A DNA stretch of 64,000 bases from VFJZ01 sp046598415 (GCA_046598415.1 JBKJIG010000084.1:130204-194203), one strand, 5' to 3'; shown: positions 7,120 to 23,187, numbered from the stretch's first letter. The notes: a model not told the origin generated them from the sequence alone. Made by a program: numbers and translations.

Positions 7120-8447
7120 TGCCGCGGGCCGGCGTCCTCGCCGTCGCCGGGGCGACGCTGGCGCTGGCGCTGGCGAACGCGCTGGCGACGCCGCCGTTCA
7201 CCGGCAACGACGAGGCCGCGCACATCTCCTACGCCCTGGCGGTGGCCGACGGCCGCCTGCCGGTGGTCACGGACCGGACACCGGACGGCGTCATCCCCGG
7301 CCTGCCGCCGGGCCGGCTGCTGTACACGGCGAACCACCCGCCGCTCTACTACGCCCTCGTCGGGCCGGGCGTGAAGGCGCTGGCGGACTCGGGCCGGCCG
7401 CTGGGCGGGCTGCGCCTGGCCCGCGTGGTGAACGCGCTGCTCTCGGCCCTCGCGGTGCTGGCCGTGGGGTCGCTGACGGCGCGGCTGGTTCCCGGTCGCC
7501 GGCGCGCTCCGGTGATCGCGGCGGCGGTGGCGGGCCTCGTGCCCGCCTACGGGTTCGTGGCCGGGTTCGCGTATAACGACGGCCTCGCGCTGGCTGCCGC
7601 GGCGGGGCTGCTGGCGGTGTCGCTCGCCGTCCACCGCGACGGCACCAGCCGCCGGCGGCTGGTGCTGGTGGCGGCCCTCGCCGCCGTCGCCGCGCTCGCG
7701 CGGGTGTCGGCGCTGCCCGCCGTCCTGGCCGCCGCCGTCCTGTGCGCCACCGGGCGCCGCCGGCGCGACGGCCTCGTGCCCCTGGTCGCCGCCGCAGTCG
7801 CCGCAGGCTGGTTCTACGTCCGCAACACGTCGCGCTACGGCGACCCGACGGGCGGTGGCTACCTGCTCGACCTGCTCGACCGCCCGCGGCGCTCCTCGCT
7901 GGTGGGCGTCACGCTCGACCCGTCCTTCTGGTCGCACATCACGACCGACGCGTGGGGGCGGTTCGCCGCCCTGCCGGGGCCGCTCGAGCCGCTGCTCGCC
8001 GCGGCCGCCACCGCGTGCCTGGTCTGGCAGGTGCGGCGCACGCCGACCGTGCCGTGGCTCGTGCTGACCGGCTACGCGGTGCTGGTGGTCGCGGCCGTGG
8101 TGCGATTCCACGCCGCGGGCGGTAGCGCCCACGGGCGCTACCTGTACCCGCTGCTCGTCGTCGCGGGTGCGGCGGTCGGCGCCACGGCGGCCGGCCTGCG
8201 GGTGGCAGCGGCGATCGGCGTGATGGGGCTCGTCGTCGCGTGCGTTGTGCACCTGCACGGCGTCCTCGAGCGCTACGTGCACGTGCCGGGACGCGCCTAC
8301 GGCGATCTCGAGGCGACGGCCCTGCGTCAGGCGGGCGTGCCCGCACCGACGGTCGTGCTGGCGCTGCTGGCCGTCGCGCTGGCGGCCTGTACCGCCGTCA
8401 CGGTTCGCGAGCTGCTCGCGCGCCCGGGCACCGCCGTGAGCCACTAG
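7119..8447 (+). CDS. Polytopic membrane protein, DUF2142/GT-C-like (paralog 2)
   Basis: A 442-residue paralog of the preceding protein. It begins at the ATG overlapping the previous stop (TGATG at 7117-7121). The same landmarks appear in the same order: PPFTGNDEAAHISYALAVAD, TANHPPLYYAL, a mid-protein GWFYVRNTSRYGD, and GGSAHGRYLYPLL. About ten to eleven membrane spans are apparent. Two adjacent copies suggest gene duplication, with either two related sugar or lipid transferases or a heterodimer; this is inference. The terminal TAG (8445-8447) also forms the start of a TAGGCT box in front of the next gene. Confidence 0.6.
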   Translation: MPRAGVLAVAGATLALALANALATPPFTGNDEAAHISYALAVADGRLPVVTDRTPDGVIPGLPPGRLLYTANHPPLYYALVGPGVKALADSGRPLGGLRLARVVNALLSALAVLAVGSLTARLVPGRRRAPVIAAAVAGLVPAYGFVAGFAYNDGLALAAAAGLLAVSLAVHRDGTSRRRLVLVAALAAVAALARVSALPAVLAAAVLCATGRRRRDGLVPLVAAAVAAGWFYVRNTSRYGDPTGGGYLLDLLDRPRRSSLVGVTLDPSFWSHITTDAWGRFAALPGPLEPLLAAAATACLVWQVRRTPTVPWLVLTGYAVLVVAAVVRFHAAGGSAHGRYLYPLLVVAGAAVGATAAGLRVAAAIGVMGLVVACVVHLHGVLERYVHVPGRAYGDLEATALRQAGVPAPTVVLALLAVALAACTAVTVRELLARPGTAVSH

Positions 8448-8450
8448 GCT
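8445..8450 (+). promoter_or_regulatory. Leaderless-type -10 box before the NIPSNAP-like gene
   Basis: TAGGCT ends six bases before the ATG at 8457, the spacing expected when transcription starts at the start codon. Its TAG is also the stop codon of the preceding gene. No clear -35 element is visible. Confidence 0.5.
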
Positions 8451-8456
8451 GCCGCC

Positions 8457-8759
8457 ATGTCTCGCCGCTCCCAGCTCCGCATCTACACCATCGAGCCCGC
8501 CACCGCCGACGAGTTCCTGAAGCTCTTCTACCAGCACATCGCGCCGCTGCGCGAGCAGCACGGGTTCTCGATCGACTGGAGCTACCTGAGCGAGGACCGC
8601 GGCCGGTTCGTGTGGATGACGTCGCACGACTGTCCCGACGGGTGGGAGGCGGCCGAGTCGACGTACTACGCCTCCCCCCAGCGCGCCGCGCTGCCGTTCG
8701 CGCCCGGCGACTACATCTCGGGACACGACGTCTCGATGGTGCGGCCGGTCGGCCCCTGA
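8457..8759 (+). CDS. Small NIPSNAP-like protein
   Basis: A 100-residue protein beginning SRRSQLRIYTIEPATADEF. The opening strand and helix (L-R-I-Y-T-I-E ... F-x-x-x-F), the central WSYLSEDRGRFVWM strand and the W-E-A-A-E-S segment fit the NIPSNAP type of dimeric alpha-beta barrel. Its biochemical role is generally unknown. It is preceded by a leaderless-type promoter and has no ribosome binding site. It converges with the PIN-domain gene, leaving 8 bases between stops. The fold assignment is moderate. Confidence 0.55.
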   Translation: MSRRSQLRIYTIEPATADEFLKLFYQHIAPLREQHGFSIDWSYLSEDRGRFVWMTSHDCPDGWEAAESTYYASPQRAALPFAPGDYISGHDVSMVRPVGP

Positions 8760-8767
8760 TCGTCGCG

Positions 8768-9160
8768 TCAGAGGGCCGCGGGCCCGACCACGACCGCCAG
8801 CCGGCGGGCGCGGCGTGCGATGTCGGCGTCGAGCGTGACCAGGCGGCAGCCGAGCAGGCGCGCGAGCGCGACGTACTCCGCCGCGTAGGTCCGCGCGAGA
8901 CCCAGCCGGTCGGCGATGTCCCACGACGCCTCGCCCAGCGAGGGGTGGCTCTGCTCGGCGATCGGCGCCCGGTCGACGGCGCGTCGCAGCCGGCGCGCCT
9001 CGGCGGCGGTGAGCTGCCCGCGCCGCGCCATCTCGTGGAGCACGGCCCGCGCCTCCGACCACATCAGCGGCGGCGCCACCAGGTCGGGGTCGGCGAACAG
9101 CGCGAAGCCGTCCTCGGCCGCGCAGGCGGCGAGCACCACCGTCGCGTCGACCACCAGCAT
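8768..9160 (-). CDS. PIN-domain protein, probable VapC-type toxin
   Basis: A 130-residue PIN-domain protein starting at the ATG at 9160 (MLVVDATVVLAACAAEDGF). A longer frame to 9223 would run back into its partner gene. Likely active-site acids are Asp5, Glu36 and Asp111 (LVTLDADIA). At the usual third acidic position the family pattern T-Y-D-A is T-Y-A-A-E here (residues 91-95), so Asp is replaced by Ala with Glu95 two residues later. VapC toxins are Mg-dependent RNases that cut tRNA or rRNA. The start overlaps the stop of the upstream DNA-binding partner (TGATG), the typical coupling of antitoxin then toxin. Confidence 0.7.
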   Translation of the reverse strand: MLVVDATVVLAACAAEDGFALFADPDLVAPPLMWSEARAVLHEMARRGQLTAAEARRLRRAVDRAPIAEQSHPSLGEASWDIADRLGLARTYAAEYVALARLLGCRLVTLDADIARRARRLAVVVGPAAL

Positions 9161-9405
9161 CAGCGCACGCCCCGTCGCGTCCGGGCCAGCGCCGCCACCC
9201 AGTCGGGCGGCGTCCGCAGCCACGACTCCTGCCAGGCGGGCGGCAACGGCAGGGAGGTGGGGGAGGCGATTCGCTCGACCTCCTCGCGGAACAGCAGCAG
9301 GCGGGGCCCGTCACGGCGGCTCTGCAGCCGACCCGCGCGCACCCATCTGCGGACCGTCTCATCGCCAACACCGGCCAGCTTGGCTGCCTCGGAAACCGTG
9401 ATCAC
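9160..9405 (-). CDS. HTH DNA-binding protein, probable antitoxin partner
   Basis: An 81-residue protein with an excisionase/MerR-type winged helix near the N-terminus (ITVSEAAKLAGVGDETVRRW, then VRAGRLQSRRDGPRLLLF). A C-terminal part of about 35 residues (PPAWQESWLRTPPDWVAAL) could wrap a toxin. It is translationally coupled to the PIN protein by a one-base overlap. This is unlike classical VapB antitoxins with AbrB or ribbon-helix-helix folds but fits the numerous actinobacterial HTH-PIN pairs. It probably binds its own promoter region, which faces rpoB across about 200 bases. Confidence 0.62.
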   Translation of the reverse strand: MITVSEAAKLAGVGDETVRRWVRAGRLQSRRDGPRLLLFREEVERIASPTSLPLPPAWQESWLRTPPDWVAALARTRRGVR

Positions 9406-9611
9406 TCCGACTACACTACACCTTTGTGCAGAGATTCATCTCCAGACACTTGCTCCATCGGTGGACGGGATGCTAGGTTAAAGACCGGAAACCGACCGGC
9501 CGAGCGGCCACGCTTGCCCCTGCGTGTGCTACGATCCGCGGCTGTCGCGTTCCCCTGGCCTGGAACGCTGCTGCTTAGCCACCCTTCGAGTGCCGTGAGG
9601 AGGGAGCGCTC
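9406..9611 (+). promoter_or_regulatory. rpoB promoter and leader region
   Basis: This 206-base divergent gap lies between the antitoxin gene and rpoB. One candidate promoter is TTGCTC (9450-9455), an 18-base spacer and TAGGTT (9474-9479). A second -10-like box, TACGAT, is at 9530-9535. The probable leader carries a 7-pair hairpin, GCGTTCC/GGAACGC at 9547-9568. A GGAGGG ribosome binding site lies about ten bases before the TTG start. The existence of a dedicated rpoB promoter follows from the terminator after rplL and the opposed toxin genes; the exact boxes are tentative. Confidence 0.45.
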
Positions 9612-13277
<3,666 letters not shown>

Positions 13278-13329
13278 TGGGCTCGACGCCCATCTCATTC
13301 CCCCTCCACCGACCAACTAGGAGCACCCG

Positions 13330-18237
<4,908 letters not shown>

Positions 18238-18269
18238 CCCGGCCTCTCCCCGCGCCATAGGAAGCCTGC

Positions 18270-18297
18270 GAAGGGCCGCCCATGTGGGCGGCCCTTC
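18270..18297 (+). terminator. Terminator after rpoC
   Basis: A perfect 12-base-pair hairpin, GAAGGGCCGCCC and GGGCGGCCCTTC with loop ATGT, lies 32 bases beyond the rpoC stop. It marks the end of the rpoBC unit before an insertion that separates it from rpsL. Confidence 0.8.
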
Positions 18298-18442
18298 GTC
18301 GTCCTGGGGTGCGATTTGCGGCGGAAAAAGCCCTCGAAGGGTCCAAACCTTGGCAATTCTCGCGCAGCGTGTCTCTTGTCCCCACCCGGGTTTGCGCGCG
18401 ACGCTGTCCGTGCTTCTTCAGGCCCCGAAAGGACCCCCCGAA

Positions 18443-18526
18443 ATGCGCGACAAGACCAAGGTTGCAGCCGCCCTCTCCACGCTCGTCACGCTCGCTTCGG
18501 TCGCCGGCCGGGCCAAGGGCTGGTGA
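18443..18526 (+). CDS. Candidate 27-residue small protein
   Basis: A short frame opens at ATG 18443 (MRDKTKVAAALSTL, then VTLASVAGRAKGW) and stops with TGA at 18524-18526. It is supported by an AAAGGA ribosome binding site at 18428-18433, nine bases before the ATG. A 10-pair hairpin begins two bases after the stop, giving the gene its own apparent 3' end. The peptide has a charged start, a hydrophobic or amphipathic middle and a basic, Trp-ended tail. I do not recognise a family. The roughly 145 bases between the rpoC terminator and this frame hold no recognised feature beyond a 6-pair stem (CAGCGT/ACGCTG). Confidence 0.45.
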   Translation: MRDKTKVAAALSTLVTLASVAGRAKGW

Positions 18527-18528
18527 CC

Positions 18529-18552
18529 GTTGCGGCGCGCTTGCGCCGCAAC
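18529..18552 (+). terminator. Hairpin directly after the small frame
   Basis: GTTGCGGCGC and GCGCCGCAAC form a perfect 10-base-pair stem with loop GCTT, starting two bases after the stop of the 27-codon frame. There is no T-tract. It probably terminates the short transcript, or insulates the HD-GYP gene that starts 72 bases later. Confidence 0.6.
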
Positions 18553-18624
18553 GCACTTGAATCTACGAAAAGTTTCCTTTATCTTCCCTAGATCGCCACA
18601 CGGCGACCAGGGAGGCTGTTCGTC

Positions 18625-19992
18625 GTGCTCGCAGCGAGGGAAACTCAGGATCGCGTCTTCAGTGACGCGCGCACCACGGCTCTCACCGCCTTCCTTGCGG
18701 TGACCGGGTGTCTCCTGACGATCTTCGCCCTCTCCGACCTCGGCCTCGGCACCGATCCGAGCGTCGTCGCCGTGCTCGCACTGGCCGCGTTCGTCGCGGA
18801 GGTGTTCGGTGGCCGGCTGACCGGACGCATCGAGGTCTCGGCATCCGGGTTCCTCGCGATCCTCGCCGCCGTCATCTGCGGCCCGGCCGCAGCAGCCATC
18901 ACCGGCCTCGTCGCGGCCACGGTCGAGTTGCGCGGCGGCCCCCGCGCGAAGTGGCTCGCGTTCTCCGGCCTGTACGCCATCGAGGGCGTCGTCGCCGGCT
19001 ACGCCGCGCACTCCGACTCGAGCCTCGCCGCCCGCACCACCGTCGCCGCGCTGGCGCTGTTCGCGGTCAACCTCGCGGGCATGAGCCTCGTCGTCGTCGC
19101 CCGCCGCATCACCCCGCTGGGCGGCCAGATCCGCATCACCGCCGTCGCCGACTCGATCGGCGCCGTGCTGGCCGTGCCGATCGTGATGGGCCTCGCGTAC
19201 GGCTACCGCCTGGCCGGCATCGGCAGCCTGCTGCTCGTGCTGGCGCCGGTGCTCGCCGCGCACCTGCTGCTGCGCCTCTACCGCGAGACGGCCGACCTCT
19301 CGATGCGCCTCTCCGAGGGCAACATGACGTTCGCGTTGTCGCTGGTGCGCGCCCTGGACGCGCGGGACGAGCACACGGCGGGCCACTCGGCCGCTGTCGC
19401 CGTCTACGCCCGCGACCTCGCGAACGCCCAGGGCCTACCGGTCGAGGACGTGGCCAAGATCCAGCTCGCCGCCCTGTTGCACGACATCGGCAAGATCGGC
19501 GTGCCCACCGAGGTGCTGAACAAGCAGGGCCCGCTGGACGACGAGGAGTGGTCGCACATCCGGCGCCACCCCGAGATCGGCGAGCAGATCGCCGGCGAGG
19601 CGCCGTTCTTCGCCGAGATCTCGCGGTTCATCCGCCACCACCACGAGCGCCCCGACGGGCGCGGCTATCCCGACGGCCTGGTCGGCGACCGGATCCCGCT
19701 GGCGTCCGCCATCATCGGCCTCGCCGACGCCTACAACGCCATGACCTCGTGCCGGCCGTATCGCTCGGCCCTGGCGCCCGAGGAGGCTGTCGAGGAGCTC
19801 CGCCGCGGCGCCGGCGCGCAGTTCGACCGGCATCTCGTCGACGTGTTCGTGAACGTGCTCCGCCGCCACGACGCGGCGTACCAGCTGGGCGAGGGCGAGC
19901 GGTTCTCGCTCGAGGGCCAGCGGTCGGCCATCTTGGCCGACCTGGGCGAGCGCCGTGCGCTGATCGCGCACAACACGCCCGCCGTCGCTTAG
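18625..19992 (+). CDS. Membrane HD-GYP-type phosphodiesterase
   Basis: A 455-residue protein starting at GTG 18625 after an AGGGAGG site. Residues about 12-230 form seven or eight hydrophobic spans, a membrane sensor region of unknown ligand. The C-terminal half is an HD-GYP domain: DEHTAGHS, then LLHDIGKIGVP with the HD pair, then HHHERPDGRGYP and DAYNAMTS. HD-GYP enzymes hydrolyse cyclic di-GMP at a two- or three-iron site. The protein therefore probably lowers c-di-GMP in response to a membrane or envelope signal. It stands alone between a terminator and a leaderless gene. Variants of this domain can have other substrates, so the reaction is family-based inference. Confidence 0.82.
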   Translation: MLAARETQDRVFSDARTTALTAFLAVTGCLLTIFALSDLGLGTDPSVVAVLALAAFVAEVFGGRLTGRIEVSASGFLAILAAVICGPAAAAITGLVAATVELRGGPRAKWLAFSGLYAIEGVVAGYAAHSDSSLAARTTVAALALFAVNLAGMSLVVVARRITPLGGQIRITAVADSIGAVLAVPIVMGLAYGYRLAGIGSLLLVLAPVLAAHLLLRLYRETADLSMRLSEGNMTFALSLVRALDARDEHTAGHSAAVAVYARDLANAQGLPVEDVAKIQLAALLHDIGKIGVPTEVLNKQGPLDDEEWSHIRRHPEIGEQIAGEAPFFAEISRFIRHHHERPDGRGYPDGLVGDRIPLASAIIGLADAYNAMTSCRPYRSALAPEEAVEELRRGAGAQFDRHLVDVFVNVLRRHDAAYQLGEGERFSLEGQRSAILADLGERRALIAHNTPAVA

Positions 19993-20029
19993 CGCCGCTG
20001 AGCGCGGCCGCCGCAGCCCCGCGTTCCGC

Positions 20030-20035
20030 TACGCT
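20030..20035 (+). promoter_or_regulatory. Leaderless-type -10 box before the DAO-family gene
   Basis: TACGCT is followed by six bases and then the GTG at 20042, with no ribosome binding site between. The spacing is that of a leaderless actinobacterial promoter. Confidence 0.5.
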
Positions 20036-20041
20036 CATCTC

Positions 20042-21166
20042 GTGGCGGACGTGCTGATCATCGGCGGCGGCATCATCGGTGCGTCGCTGGCGGCGCAGTG
20101 CGCGCGGCGCGGCCTCAGGGTGACGCTGTGCGAGCGCGACCGGCTGGCGTCGGCGGCCTCGGGCCGCAACGCCGGCTTCGTGGTCGGGCCGCACCCGCCG
20201 GAGCTGCAGGCCATCGCCGAGCGCAGCCTGCGCGAGTACCGCGAACTGCACTTCGCGACCGGCGGCGCCTTCTCCATGGACCGCGAGTCGATCGGGTCGC
20301 TGATCGTGGCCGAGGACGAGGCCGACCTGGCCGACGCGCCCGGTGACGTGCTGCGCGGCGAGGAGCTGCAGTCGGCCGAGCCGCAGCTGGCCGGTGACCT
20401 GGCCGGCGGCTACCTGATCGAGGCGCGGCGCATCGATCCCGCCGCGGCCACCATGGCCTGGGCGGACGAGGCCCGGTCGTACGGCTCGACCATTCACGTG
20501 GCCTGTGAGGCGCGCGGCCTCGTGCGCCGGGCCGGGAGGGTCGTCGGTGCGATCACCGACCAAGGCCAGCTACTGGCGCGCCACACCGTGATCGCGGCCG
20601 GGCCCTGGTCGTGGCGCTTGGCGCGCGAGACCGGCTACGACGTGCCCGTGCGCGGCGTGCGTGGCGTCGTCGCGATGACGCGACCGGCGTCGTTCCGGCT
20701 GCGTCACCTGATCGAGGACGCCGCGTGGGACGTCTCGCCGCTGCCACCCGTCACCGTCGGCGACCTCGCCTGCGGGCAGCCGCGCCCGGCGTCGTTCTCG
20801 GTTGGCCTCGGCCAGGACGACGACGGCCGCATCGTGGTCGGCGCGTCGCACCGCCGCGCCACCGGCGACACCGACGAGACGGCCGAGACGCTGGCCGCCG
20901 TCTGCGCGCGCGCCATCCGGTTCGTGCCCGCGCTGGCCGGACTGGAGATCGCCGAGACGCGGGCGTGCCAGCGTCCGATGACTGCCGACGGCCTGCCGCT
21001 GCACGGCCCCGTCCCCGGCACCGATGGGCTCTACCTGTGCTGCGGTCACAACGCCCAGGGCATCACGTGGGGGCCCGGTGCGACGGCGGCAATGGCGGAC
21101 AGCCTCGTCTCGGGCGAGTGGAACGCGGCGCTCTCGCCCGAGCGCTTCGCCGCGGTGGTGTCGTGA
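20042..21166 (+). CDS. FAD-dependent amino-acid/amine oxidoreductase (DAO family)
   Basis: A 374-residue flavoprotein. The FAD-binding Rossmann motif is at residues 5-12 (IIGGGIIGAS), followed by an acidic ribose-binding residue in LCERD. The C-terminal GLYLCCGHNAQGITWGPG is the second FAD contact of the DAO superfamily. Relatives oxidise glycine, sarcosine or D-amino acids to the imine or oxo acid. Which substrate is used here cannot be decided. Its stop overlaps the start of a D-2-hydroxyacid dehydrogenase by four bases (GTGA), so the pair is translationally coupled. A plausible pathway is D-amino acid to 2-oxo acid to D-2-hydroxy acid. Confidence 0.78.
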   Translation: MADVLIIGGGIIGASLAAQCARRGLRVTLCERDRLASAASGRNAGFVVGPHPPELQAIAERSLREYRELHFATGGAFSMDRESIGSLIVAEDEADLADAPGDVLRGEELQSAEPQLAGDLAGGYLIEARRIDPAAATMAWADEARSYGSTIHVACEARGLVRRAGRVVGAITDQGQLLARHTVIAAGPWSWRLARETGYDVPVRGVRGVVAMTRPASFRLRHLIEDAAWDVSPLPPVTVGDLACGQPRPASFSVGLGQDDDGRIVVGASHRRATGDTDETAETLAAVCARAIRFVPALAGLEIAETRACQRPMTADGLPLHGPVPGTDGLYLCCGHNAQGITWGPGATAAMADSLVSGEWNAALSPERFAAVVS

Positions 21167-22110
21167 CCCGTCGGGTCGTCCTGGTCGACCCGTGGAGCGA
21201 CGTGCTCGAGGTGGAACGCGCGTGCGAGGGCCTCGGCATCACCGTCGAGCAGCTCGACGCGATCCCGTCCGGCGACGACATCGTCGGCCTCGTCGCCGGG
21301 CCCGACTACAACGTCGGCCGGCAGGAGGTGGCCGGTCTGCCCGCCCTCCGCGTCGTCGCGACGCCGTCCACCGGCTTCGACCATCTCGACCTGGCGGCGC
21401 TCCAGGCCGCCGGCGTCTGGGCCACCAACGTCTCCGGCTACTGCGACGACGAGGTCGCCGACCACGCGATCGCGATGACCGTCGACCTGCTGCGCGGCGT
21501 CACCCTGCTCGACCGCAGCGTCCGCGCCGGCGAGTGGGACTACGGCGTCGCATTCCCGCGCCGCATCGCCCGCGCCACGCTGGGCGTCGTCGGGTTCGGG
21601 CGCATCGGCCGGGTCGCCGCGAGCCGCGGCCTCGCGCTCGGCATGCGTGTCTGTGCGCACGACGCGTTCGTGCCGCCCGCCGCCATGCGCGACGCGGGCG
21701 TCGCGCCCTGCGCATCGCTGCACGAGCTGATGGCGGCGGCCGACGTCGTGACGCTGCACGCGGCGCTCACCGACGGCAACCGCGGGCTCATCGACGCCGC
21801 GGCGCTGGCGGCGATCCGGCCCGGCTCGTTCCTCGTGAACTGCTCCCGCGCCGGCCTCGTCGACATGGACGCGCTGGGCGCGGCGCTGCACGCCGGGCAC
21901 CTGGCCGGCTGCGCGCTCGACGTGCTGCCGGTGGAGCCGCCTGCGGCGGGCGAGCCGGCCCTGACGTGGCCGCGAACGATCATCAACCCGCACGCGGCGT
22001 GGGCCTCGGACGAGTCGGCGCGGCTGCCATACGTGTTCGCCGCCGGCAACGTCGCAGCCGTGCTGCGCGGCGGCGAGCCCGAGCGCGACGTGATCGCGAG
22101 GCCGGGCTGA
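21163..22110 (+). CDS. D-isomer-specific 2-hydroxyacid dehydrogenase
   Basis: A 315-residue NAD(P)-dependent dehydrogenase starting at the GTG that overlaps the previous stop. The coenzyme site is LGVVGFGRIGRVAASRG (GxGxxG). The catalytic set of the family is visible: Arg in NCSRAGLVD, Glu in the DVLPVEPP segment and His in NPHAAW. Enzymes of this class interconvert 2-oxo acids and D-2-hydroxy acids. The coupled upstream DAO-family oxidase could supply the oxo acid. The downstream methionine aminopeptidase overlaps its stop by one base, completing a three-gene operon. Confidence 0.85.
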   Translation: MTRRVVLVDPWSDVLEVERACEGLGITVEQLDAIPSGDDIVGLVAGPDYNVGRQEVAGLPALRVVATPSTGFDHLDLAALQAAGVWATNVSGYCDDEVADHAIAMTVDLLRGVTLLDRSVRAGEWDYGVAFPRRIARATLGVVGFGRIGRVAASRGLALGMRVCAHDAFVPPAAMRDAGVAPCASLHELMAAADVVTLHAALTDGNRGLIDAAALAAIRPGSFLVNCSRAGLVDMDALGAALHAGHLAGCALDVLPVEPPAAGEPALTWPRTIINPHAAWASDESARLPYVFAAGNVAAVLRGGEPERDVIARPG

Positions 22111-22928
22111 TGCGGGTCGTTCCCGAGACGGTCGCGCGGCCGCCGTACGTCGTCCATCCCGAGCGGCCGGCGCCACGGGCGCCGCACCCGGTGCGCAACG
22201 ACCCGGACACCCTCGCGCTGATCCGCCGCGCGTGCGACGCGGCCTCCGAGGTGCTGGCCGAGATCGAGCCCCACGTCCGGCCCGGCATCACGACCGAGGA
22301 GCTGGACGAGATCGGCCACGAGGCGATCGTCCGCCGCAGCGGGTACCCGAGCCCGCTCGGGTACCTGGGCTACCCGCGATCGATCTGCACGGCCGTCAAC
22401 GAGGTGATCTGCCACGGCATCCCGGGGCCGCAGATCCTGGCCGGCGGCGACATCGTCGGCATCGACGTCACGGTGTACCTGGACGGCGTGCACGGCGACC
22501 TCTGCAAGACCCTGCCGGTGGGCGAGATCGACCGGCTGTCGGAGGGTCTCCTCGACGCCGGCCGGCGGGCGCTGCGGGCCGGCCTGGCCTCCGTCGAGCC
22601 GGGTCGGCCGGTGAACGCCATCGGCCGCGCCATCGAGAAGGAGCTGCGCGGGCGCTACGGTATCGTCCGCGAGTTCGTCGGCCACGAGATCGGCCGCGAC
22701 TTTCACGGCGCGCTGGTGGTGCCGCACGGCTTCGAGGCCTCGGCCCGCACGGTGCTGGAGCAGGACATGGTGTTCACCATCGAGCCGATGGTGGCGCTCG
22801 GGTCGGGACGCGCCCGCATCCGCGCCGACGGGTGGACGGCCGTCACGCGCGATGGCAGCCGGTCGGCGCAGTTCGAGCACACCGTGCTCGTCACGGCGGA
22901 CGGCTGCGAGGCCCTGACCCGCTGGTAG
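22110..22928 (+). CDS. map: Type I methionine aminopeptidase, MapB-like with N-terminal extension
   Basis: A 272-residue M24 peptidase. Metal ligands of the family are visible: Asp in GIDVTVYLDG, Asp in VHGDLCKT, His in RDFHGALVV, Glu in FTIEPM and Glu in AQFEHT. About 40 residues precede the catalytic domain and include a Pro/Arg-rich stretch (RPPYVVHPERPAPRAPHP), like the extended MetAP of actinobacteria. The enzyme removes the initiator Met from new proteins. A second, shorter MetAP lies after adk at 48.9 kb. Its placement in an oxidase/dehydrogenase operon is unusual, and a role as a specialised peptidase cannot be excluded. Confidence 0.88.
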   Translation: MRVVPETVARPPYVVHPERPAPRAPHPVRNDPDTLALIRRACDAASEVLAEIEPHVRPGITTEELDEIGHEAIVRRSGYPSPLGYLGYPRSICTAVNEVICHGIPGPQILAGGDIVGIDVTVYLDGVHGDLCKTLPVGEIDRLSEGLLDAGRRALRAGLASVEPGRPVNAIGRAIEKELRGRYGIVREFVGHEIGRDFHGALVVPHGFEASARTVLEQDMVFTIEPMVALGSGRARIRADGWTAVTRDGSRSAQFEHTVLVTADGCEALTRW

Positions 22929-22935
22929 CCCGTTT

Positions 22936-23187
22936 CTAGCGGGTGCTGGCGACGAGGCCGGTGCCGGCGAAGGTGAAGAGCGTCGCGGCGCGATCCTTGG
23001 CCCGCGTCGCGCCCGTGCAGCCGCAGCCGGGCGTCGCCTCGTACTCCTTCAGCAGCTTCTCGGCGCCCAGTTGCTGCGGCGTCCTGGTGGACGCGGCGGG
23101 CGTGGCCGTCGGCTCGCTGCCACACGCCGCCCCGAGGAGGGCGACCGCAGCGAGCACGACGGACAGTCCTTGACGGTTTGCGCTCAC
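22936..23187 (-). CDS. Small putative lipoprotein at the end of the pot operon
   Basis: An 83-residue protein from GTG 23187, whose start overlaps the potC stop by four bases. A signal peptide ends in a lipobox (LLGAACGS), predicting a lipid-anchored exported protein. The mature part has a short Thr/Ala/Pro linker, a small helix (QLGAEKLLKEYEA) and a G-C-G-C motif. I recognise no family. Translational coupling to the transporter suggests an accessory role, for example in substrate capture or metal or heme contact through the two Cys, but that is speculation. It converges with the MetAP gene, 7 bases apart. Confidence 0.6.
   Translation of the reverse strand: MSANRQGLSVVLAAVALLGAACGSEPTATPAASTRTPQQLGAEKLLKEYEATPGCGCTGATRAKDRAATLFTFAGTGLVASTR

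Noticed and set aside
6978..9371. Long minus-strand frame opposite the membrane-protein pair
   Set aside because: Arg/Ala/Gly/His-rich shadow with no domain; it overlaps the PIN and HTH genes in a different frame.
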